Below, in pieces: positions 56,641-64,000 of a stretch of 64,000 nt of DNA. Positions within the stretch are counted from its first letter, which is position 1; each line of letters opens with the position of its first letter. Made by a program: the position numbers and the translations under genes. The notes under the pieces were generated by a model. That model did not search any database, was not told the origin of the DNA, and worked only from the letters and a program-made list of their open reading frames with translations. Origin of the DNA: Daphnia carinata (taxonomy: Eukaryota > Arthropoda > Branchiopoda > Diplostraca > Daphniidae); the NCBI RefSeq assembly GCF_022539665.2, contig NC_081339.1:7127367-7191366 (forward strand), read 5' to 3'.

Positions 56641-59300
56641 ATGAAAATGCCAAATATATACCGGTATTCCTAGTTTGCTTAACAACTTTCTGCACTGTCA
56701 CAGACAAGACTGAGGAGCTTCATGTGCAGACATGTATATGAGACAGCGTTGCGAAGCATTCAATTGGTTAAGAAACGACTAGGGTCAGATCCCCATCCCC
56801 GCGTCGATCGGGTTGCTTTTTTACTGAACGGGTTGTTCGTTTATGTGGCACGTTGGGTGAGTTATTACCCCCCCAAGCATTTATCGAGTTGCCAAATCGG
56901 GGTGCAGTGATCTCAAGCCATTATTTTGTTTTTGTATTCATATATTATTGAAAGCCCTAGTCCATATTCAAAAGAAAATCGGAGGCAGAGTTCAAATCAA
57001 TTTATTTTGTTTTACTATTTTTTAAAAAGCAGTTAGTGTTAATAAACCTGCACCAACCAAATAGGTAGCGTGAAACCAATGTAAGCAGGGCTACATTCCC
57101 TAATAAACTAATCTCAACCCGGTGGAAAAGAGCGACAACAAACCGTGAATGAACCGTGGGGTGAACGGGTAGAGAATTTACGTGCGAATTAAGTGCAAGG
57201 TGAAACCATAAGCAATAGTGCTTGAATAGGAAATGGCGGTAGGGAAAAAGGAAAGATGGAACACATTTGTAAATCACACAAATCACAATACGAAATGAAG
57301 TAAGTGAAAGCCGATTTGGCAATACTCAACCGTACCATCTTCATTTCTTCGTAGTTCCAATGGGCGTGAATCTCGGGGCTGGGCGGCGATCCTCGATGTC
57401 CAGCGTCCTCTTCGGTGGTGGTGGGGCCCTCCTAAATACATTTTCCAAAAATAAAATCATAGTGTAAAACTCAAAACTTACAATTCAATACTTGACAATT
57501 TTGGGCAGCGAAGCTGGTGGCTCCCGCGGCGATCCTCGATGTCCAGCGTCCTCTTCGGTGGTGGTGGGACCCTCCTAGATACATAAAAAAAAACATGGTT
57601 AGACACTTAAATGTATAAAACATATACCTGAGAATCCTTGGCGACGATCCTCGATGTCCAACGTCCTCTTCGGTGGTGATGGGGCCCTCCTAAATACATT
57701 AAAAAAAATAAAATCATAGTGGAAAACTTAAAAGTTGCAATTCAATACTTGAAAATTTTGGGCAGCGAAGCTGGTGGTTCCCGCGGCGATCCTCGATGCC
57801 CAGCATCCTCTTCGGTGGCGGTAGGGCCCTCCTAGATACATAAAGGCAAAATAAACTTATAGAATAAAATTTTAAACACTCAATTCAATACTTGACAATT
57901 TTGGGCGTCGATCCTGGTAGCTCCCGCGGCGATCCTCGATGTCCAGCTTCCTCTTCGGTGGTGGTGGAGCCCTCCTAAATACATTTTCCAAAAATAAAAT
58001 TATAGTGTAAAACTCAAAACTTACAATTCAATACTTGACAATTTAAGGCAGCGATCCTGGTGGCTCCCGCGGCGATCCTCGATGTCCAGCGTTCTTTCGG
58101 TGGTGGTGGGGCCCTCCTATATACATAAAAAAAACATGGTTAGACAGTGAAATATATAAAACATGCACCTGAGAATCCTTGGCGACGATCTCGTTGCTCC
58201 AGCGGCGATCCTCGGTGCCCAACGTCCTCTTCGGTTATGGTAGGGCCCTCCTAAATACATAAAAACCAAATAAAGTCATAGCATAAAACTTAAAACTTAC
58301 AATTCAATACTTGACAATTTTGGGCGTCGATCCTGGTAGCTCCCGCGGCGATCCTCGATGTCCAGCATCTTCTTCGGCCCACAGAGATTGCCCTTCTGAT
58401 CAAAAACGAGAACGAACAAAAACAAAAAATAGCTTTTGAATAATTGTGCAAAGACAAGTTTCAACTTAACTCTAACATTCATCAGATACACAAATTACAA
58501 ACACATTTCAACACAATATTCCTGAAAAAAATGGTTATTATTATTCTTTAGTCGTAGTGGGGAGGTCTTTAGGTTTGACAGGGCAAGGAGTTGAAACATG
58601 AATTGTAGAAAAATGGTTTGTGAGCGACTACTACGGTAAATAATTGCATAAAACAGTGAAAGAAATGGTTGTGAAAGTGTTGTGCAAATGTAACAAAGAG
58701 GTAAATTACTTAAAATATCCTTACTCTTAACTTAACTCTAGACTTACTTATACTTAACTTAATCTACGTTTTCTATCTATCGAGACTTATCTTACTACTC
58801 AACAAAATACGGTTTAAGATGTGCAACTAAACAAAACCCGTGCAGAGGCAAAACCCAGTGCTAAAGCAGTGTTTTTTTAAATGCGTGTATCGTGTGGTGT
58901 GAATCACTACACCAGAACTAAAAGCGAGATAACTACACTAGTGCATGTCGTGCAGGGGTGTGAGCTACTGAGCTGCAAAATGCAAAACGAGGTTTTGTTT
59001 CTTCATTATTCAATTTTTCAAGGTTATTCATCTATTCTAGGTCATTGAACTCGATTGGTTCAAACGAGGGGGAATGGTTATATCCTCGAGCTCATGTGGA
59101 AATACAAAATTTTTTCTTCAAGCTGGTGACCTTCAGAATTAGGTCCCTCTACCCTATAATTTTATTCCTGGAAAGCCCAGGATGTGCAACGTGTCTGTGT
59201 GTATATAAGGCGATATCGAACTCCACAGTTCACAGTCATCCAAGGATCTTCCACTGCAACGGTAGAGTTTCTTCCAAACCTGCATTGGACGCCACGAGTG
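56590..59300 (-). repeat. Third, single copy of the array-bearing element
   Basis: It matches the right arm (24910-27800) in the same orientation. It begins with the terminal segment (GAAAATGCCAAATATATACC, CTTCATGTGCAGACATG), carries an array, and ends with the outer segment (CACTAGTGCATGTCGTGCAGG near 58936, ATCTTCCACTGCA near 59248). The tRNA-like series and the inverted half are absent. A TATA-like TATATAAG at 59202-59209 in the outer segment points away from the array; the other copies have weaker versions (TATTTAAG). The copy fills the space between PSMD12 and the C1q-type genes. Confidence 0.8.
57360..58400 (-). repeat. Exon/intron-mimicking tandem array, third copy (8 units)
   Basis: Eight blocks with cores near 57395, 57540, 57645, 57785, 57930, 58075, 58205 and 58345. 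The blocks here are more uniform (GATCCTCGATGTCCAGC, TCCTCTTCGGTGGTGGTGG in plus-strand reading) than in the two arms, so this array was homogenised more recently. AT-rich spacers with the same AG and GT border signals separate them. Confidence 0.75.
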
Positions 59301-59810
59301 TAAGGTACTTCGATTTTTGCTTCGTATGCACTGTTCGTTGCAGTTAAGGTACGTACACTACTTGGTTATATAATTGTTCTAAATATTTGTGTGCTAAAAC
59401 ACATTCTTAACATTTTTATCATGTATTACCGAAACTATTCCTGTATTACCTTGTTCCACCAAAAGGACAAGAGTCACGGAGTCCCGTCGACCTCGTTTTT
59501 CTTGTGCTGGTGAAGGAAAGCAGACGCCAAACATTGCCAGATAGGCTTTATTAAGCGTGCAACTGACGAATGTAACGTAACAATTTTTCTTTATTGATTT
59601 GCAAATTACAATTTCTTTGTTCTATTCAACGTCCTACAGTGCACAATATTTGCTTCTTTTCTTGTGGTACCTGCCAGTTGAGGTTAGTTTTGTTTCGTGT
59701 TATCACCTTACGATTTGCTGTCAAAATAATGCATTGGTCGTGTACGTGTTATTCCTTCTGAATGTGCTATGGTTTCTTAGATGTACCATCTGCTGGACGT
59801 TCCTGCCGTG

Positions 59811-59840
59811 CCATGCCACGCCATGCCACGCCATGCCACG
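59811..59840. repeat. Decanucleotide tandem repeat, 3 perfect units
   Basis: Three perfect copies of CCATGCCACG, with partial units on both sides. Confidence 0.9.
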
Positions 59841-60595
59841 CCACAGAAGCACATCTGGCCGAAATGTAAGTTGATGGTCACTGTTAGCTGAGAGGTTAAA
59901 TGTGCCAGAAGTTACCAGTGGAAATGCAGTTGGCACTGGGTTTTCGTTTGGTGAAGTGCCGCATCATCCGGATTGAATCTCTGCCCAATCATCCCCTCCA
60001 GGAAGATACCGCTTTATCTGAAAATGTAGCTGAAACGGTCTGAAATGTAAAGCCGGAATCGTTTTCACCGAGAACGTCGGGGTAAATAGAATGGAAGGGA
60101 AGCCAAGTCTGGTTTGGGCGAGAAACTATTCTTGGCATTCTCTACACGAAATAGTACGTTGGATTATTCAGATTGATCATCATCTCGTCTTTTCATTTGC
60201 AGATGGATTTAGGCAACCAAAACATCTTCAATACAATTTAGGTACTGTTTGATTGGGAAAGGCGGTGAGGATGATATGGCGTTTCTTTCAATCCTGAAAC
60301 AACATCGACAGTAATCAGTTCAAGCACTGCAAGTGGGAAATCACGCAAGAGCTTATTGGAAGGACGTTTAAGGACAATGATCTTCTTTAAAGGCCATCCA
60401 ATTGAAAGCCGGTTTTTCTACTATCGCATAACAAGCCCAATCTGTGGTAACAAGAAAGCGTTGATTGAAAATGGAATAGCTGCAAGGAATACCAGCAGGT
60501 TTCCTTCCGGAGATTCGATCATTTAACGATATACGGAAGACGTTAAACATTTCCAGTGAGGACGTTGCGTGTAACTGGTGGAAGAGGCGCTTATG

Positions 60596-60603
60596 TATAA
60601 AAA
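60596..60603 (+). promoter_or_regulatory. TATA box of the first C1q-type gene
   Basis: TATAAAAA lies 66 bp before the ATG. A transcription start about 30 bp downstream (CTCCTACACTTTC) would leave a 5' UTR of about 40 nt. The neighbouring paralogue has the same arrangement. Confidence 0.6.
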
Positions 60604-60668
60604 GGATGCCCGTCTCCTACACTTTCATGAATTTGGCGCACATGTCCAGTACGAGTCGAACGAGGCGG

Positions 60669-62125
60669 ATGAAAATGGCTACATTGGTAAGATTTAATCT
60701 TGACTCGTGTGCTTTGATTCTCATTTAAACTGTTTGTTTACGTCAGTTTCTTGTTCTTGGAATCGCACACTTTGTTTCGTCTCAGTTGCCAGCAGCGGCA
60801 TGGAACTACAATCCGTATCATTATTTGTATTCCGTTACTCATCCTCAAGACATTGGGCAAACTCGTCTAGGTCTGTTGTGCTTCATTAATTTAAATTGAT
60901 TGTAAATTGATTTACCTGATTACTTTCAGATACTTCAGAACGTTTGGAACAAACGACGCTAGCTCTTCAGGCTATGCAGAAGGAGATGGCTGGTATGTTA
61001 TTCAATATTTTCAGGTGTTAAATATTTCTATTAATCGTTGCTTCGATGTTCTATAGTTTTGTCAGACACTTCGCAACATTTGGCGAAAACAATGGTCACC
61101 GTTTGGATCTTGACGACTTCCAAATTAGACGGTATTGGAACATATATTAGTTTTCCAAAAAACGAAACGTACGTTATTTTTTTATTTACAGAAGCTGCGC
61201 GACGTTCAGCAGAAATTTCGCAGCAGTTGGCCGAAACGAATGACACCACATTGAGTTTAAAGAAAGCGTTGAACGGTAATTACATTTGAAAAGTATAACC
61301 AAAATTGATTCTAAAGCATCGATTTGTAATAGAAACAAAGAAAGATCTTGATGCAATGAAGACCAAGGTAGAAGATTTGACCACAGAATTGAAAGGTAAC
61401 GTCCCAGCTTTCGTTGTATGAGCAATTTAAATTTTGAATCATTTTGTAGCGAGTTCCGGCTCGGCATCGATCGGTAAAATGCCAAATTCTTGCTCCGACT
61501 TGCAGTTGATTGGACATAAGATAAGTGGACTCTACTCTGTAATGGGCAATCAAAGTGTGGAAAATGTTTACTGCGATTTCACGAAGGAGTCAAAAGATGA
61601 AGGTAAATGGAGTTATTCTTAATCAACAACTACATTCAATTCATTTCAAATTTAGATTTCCAGAAATTCATTGGATATTCTGACGTGAAATCGGTACCTT
61701 CCTATTTTTACGTCCAGAGGAACGCTTCCTACTCTGCTGCCAACGTTCCCATTCCTTTTGAAATAGCAAGAGTTAACACCGGAGAAGCCATGAATGTAAC
61801 AACAGGGATATTCACGACACCCCGGTCAGGATTGTATTATTTTTCCTTCGTCGGGTTGGCCGTTCTTCCATCGTCTCCGGACTTTGTTTATTTAGAAGTG
61901 GGTCTTTACGTGAATGGCGATAGAATGGGGACAGGTTACGCTTCAAAGCCTAGCGAGAACGACTATAAATTGAGTCAGATCGCATTGCAAATGACGTTGC
62001 ATTTACAAAAGGAAGACAAAGTTTGGCTGCAAATTACAGGCCTGTCGGGTGGAGTGTCTTTACGTGATGCTAACGGTGAGCATTACACTCACTTTAGCGG
62101 ATTACTTTTGCAGGAAGACTTTTGA
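60669..62125 (+). CDS. Secreted coiled-coil / C1q-domain protein 1
   Basis: Exons 60669-60686, 60747-60870, 60930-60992, 61057-61131, 61192-61275, 61333-61395, 61450-61602 and 61656-62125 give 349 aa. A signal peptide (MKMATLFLVLGIAHFVSSQ) is followed by a Tyr/Pro/His-rich segment (AWNYNPYHYLYSV). Four short exons encode heptad-like helices (SQQLAETNDTTLSLKKAL, DLDAMKTKVEDLTTELK). A Cys-bearing module follows (MPNSCSDLQLIGHKISGLY and VYCDFTK), resembling the start of fibrinogen-type modules. The C-terminus is a C1q/TNF-like domain (FEIARVNTGEAMNVTTGIFT, GLYYFSFVGLA, VGLYVNGDRMGTGYA, FSGLLLQ). The N-terminal helices probably trimerise the protein (inference). C1q-type proteins in invertebrates serve as lectins or matrix and immune factors; no specific role can be assigned. 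The second copy follows 486 bp downstream. Confidence 0.88.
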
Positions 62126-62227
62126 ATGTCTGTATTGTTTGAATACAAATTGTTGTTAACAAGCGAACAAGTTGTCAGTTCAAAGTCAAACAAATATGTA
62201 ATGAAACCCGTGACAGCCAATGCACGT

Positions 62228-62233
62228 AATAAA
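62228..62233 (+). terminator. Poly(A) signal of the first C1q-type gene
   Basis: AATAAA 103 bp after the stop codon. A second AATAAA lies near 62424. Confidence 0.45.
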
Positions 62234-62523
62234 AAATTAATGGAAGTGGACACGACGACTGGAGAAACACCGTATCCGCCCTTGTGTTTTACACGTCGTT
62301 CGTTTTCAAGGTTATCAGAGGACAATGTCTTGTTGTAATAATTTATACGATCATTTGCTGCGGCCGTTGAGGACCCTTTACGAGTTTTTATTCAGCCAGT
62401 TGCTTGTAAACATTATTAGGAAAAAATAAAAATGTCCACGCAGCGACAGCAAAGACCGGATAGGCGGAAGCAGTTAAAATAATATTTTCAATTTCCTGGC
62501 TTGAGGGTAGTCGTCAAGAAAGG

Positions 62524-62546
62524 TATAAAACAGTAAGCATATAAAG
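62524..62546 (+). promoter_or_regulatory. Two TATA-like boxes of the second C1q-type gene
   Basis: TATAAAA at 62524-62530 and TATAAAG at 62540-62546 lie 82 and 66 bp before the ATG. The nearer one has the same 66-nt first-TATA-base-to-ATG-region spacing order as in the first gene, which supports it as the working box. Confidence 0.55.
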
Positions 62547-62611
62547 GGCGATCGTATCGTGTTGTTGCTGATTCTATACTTGGATTCCAACTTCAAACCG
62601 CGTGAATCAGC

Positions 62612-64000
62612 ATGAAGATCTTGGTAAGAATATTATTAATTCCATAGCTTTTAAAAGGCAAATCATTAATTCTGTATTATATCAGGAAATTGCGTTAATC
62701 TTTACGCTGGATCTTGTCGTTTTCAGCCAGTTAACGACCGGCTGGAACTATAACCCGAGCTTTTTCTTTCCATACGCTGTTCATCATCCGTTACCTGCAC
62801 AGGTAACAGGCCAACTTGAATCCCCTTCATATCAGGGGGACGCTGTGAATCGTGTTCCATGTCTCAGAGAATTCAAATGTATGCTGATCAATAGATGAGT
62901 TATATTCTTAATAACTAACACTTGATTGCATTTTGCAGACACGTCGCAGCGTTTGGATGAAACTGCGGTAGACATTCAAACTCTTAAAAAAGAATTGGAA
63001 AGTATGTTTGAAATGATAATAAATATAAAATAGAATTTCTAATTTAAATGTATTTGTTTCAAAAACGTTCAAGAGTTGTCGGCTACGTCCCAGAATTTAG
63101 CCAAAACAATGGTCACCATTTGGATTTTGTCGACAACAAATTTAGAAGGTAATATTTGAAATTCATTTAAATTTCAGATAACTAAAGAAACTTTACAACA
63201 CGACAGAAAGTTTGAAGCGCACATCCGAAAGTTTAAAGCAAGTGGCAGAAACGAACAGCGTCGTTGCGAATCTCAAAACGGATTTGAGTGGTAATGTATT
63301 AAATAATTTCCCGTAATCTTCGATTTATCTTAAATTTTATTGCACACCAGAAAGCGTCAAAGATGTTGCTGCGATGAAGACGAAAATTGCTGATTTAACA
63401 ACAGAATTAAAAGGTAAACGAAAAAGTTCATTTCTTGATGTTTCATTTTAAATTCATACACCTTAAATACAGCCAGCACGAGTGCCACGTCCATCGGAAG
63501 GATGCCCACTTCTTGCCAAGATTTGCAACAGACTGGGCACGTGAAAAGCGGAATCAATTTCATTTTAGGCAATAAAAGCATTGATACAGTTTATTGTGAT
63601 TTCACCAAACTTCCCAACGAAGCAGGTCTTATAAATTATAGCTTAGAAACCAAAACAAATTTGCCAATGTTCTCATACGATGCAATAGACTTCCAGAAAT
63701 TGATTGGATCCAGTGACGTGAAATCTGTACCGACCTACTTCTCCGTACAGAAGAACCATTCATTCTCCGCTGTTGGTGTCCCGATCCACTTTGAAATTTC
63801 AAAAGTGAACACTGGAGAAGCTATGGAAATATCATCTGGAATATTCACCATCCCGCGATCTGGAACGTATTACTTTTCGTTCATCGGTTTGGCTGAATTC
63901 CCATCGTCTCCGGATTTCGTTTACATGGAATTGGGTCTCTTTTTAAACGGTGACGTTGTGGGGACAGGTTACGCTTCAAACTCTAGGAATGCAGACTTTC
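62612..64000 (+). CDS. Secreted coiled-coil / C1q-domain protein 2 (3' end outside window)
   Basis: Paralogue of the gene at 60669. Exons 62612-62623, 62686-62878, 62939-63001, 63074-63148, 63207-63290, 63351-63413, 63473-63625 and 63689 onward. Exons 3 to 7 have exactly the same lengths as in the first gene (63, 75, 84, 63, 153 nt) and the same phase 1. A signal peptide (MKILEIALIFTLDLVVFSQ) is followed by WNYNPSFFFPYAVHHP and a longer exon 2, helical exons, the MPTSCQDLQQTGHVKSGI and VYCDFTK module, and the first two thirds of the C1q domain (GTYYFSFIGLAEFPSSP). The last intron (63626-63688) is 63 nt with no stop in frame, so a version that keeps it would add 21 residues. The window ends inside the last exon. 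Confidence 0.87.

Larger units (their letters stand above)
59301..60668. other. Intergenic, upstream of the C1q-type genes
   Basis: No gene is supported. The short minus ORF at 60368-60550 has no recognisable similarity. The stretch contains a decanucleotide repeat at 59811-59840 and a TATA box at 60596-60603. The rest shows no structure I can name. Confidence 0.5.

Overview
This is eukaryotic nuclear DNA. Genes are split by many short (mostly 60-100 bp) GT-AG introns, there are no operons or Shine-Dalgarno sites, and spacers are rich in homopolymers and microsatellites. The gene set (IFT122, UTP6, ZFR, PSMD12, PGPEP1, an RNF212-type RING protein, a noggin homologue, a cytosolic sulfotransferase and tandem secreted C1q-domain genes) with very compact introns suggests an arthropod, most likely a branchiopod crustacean such as Daphnia. 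The species is inference; the gene identities rest on exon chains joined by hand with matching splice phases.

Layout. 1-8427 is simple-repeat-rich DNA with no gene I can support. 8428-13359 (+) is a complete 20-exon IFT122. 13.8-16.0 kb holds weak coding-like fragments. About 15.75-28.44 kb is one huge imperfect inverted repeat (two arms around a short loop). Each arm carries a tandem array of ~140-bp units that look like exon plus intron, tRNA-like sequences, and a decayed copy of PSMD12 exon 1. 28454-29574 (-) is an unrecognised four-exon gene, divergent from a sulfotransferase (30336-31738, +). 34198-35534 (-) is an RNF212-like meiotic RING protein, divergent from UTP6 (36010-38571, +). 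39806-41690 (-) is a noggin homologue with an apparent frameshift, flanked by repeat-rich DNA to 48.5 kb. 48514-56562 (-) is a tight head-to-tail run: PSMD12, then PGPEP1, then ZFR. 56.59-59.3 kb is a third, single copy of the array-bearing repeat, directly upstream of PSMD12. 60669-62125 and 62612-64000+ (+) are tandem paralogous secreted coiled-coil/C1q-domain genes, the second cut by the window end.

Most interesting: the PSMD12 upstream region and the giant inverted repeat share the same element, and both arms of the inverted repeat contain degenerate PSMD12 exon 1. The palindrome therefore appears to be built from copies of the PSMD12-upstream segment. Its repeat units keep splice-site-like borders but not a reading frame, suggesting a spliced non-coding transcript or a decayed repeat gene.
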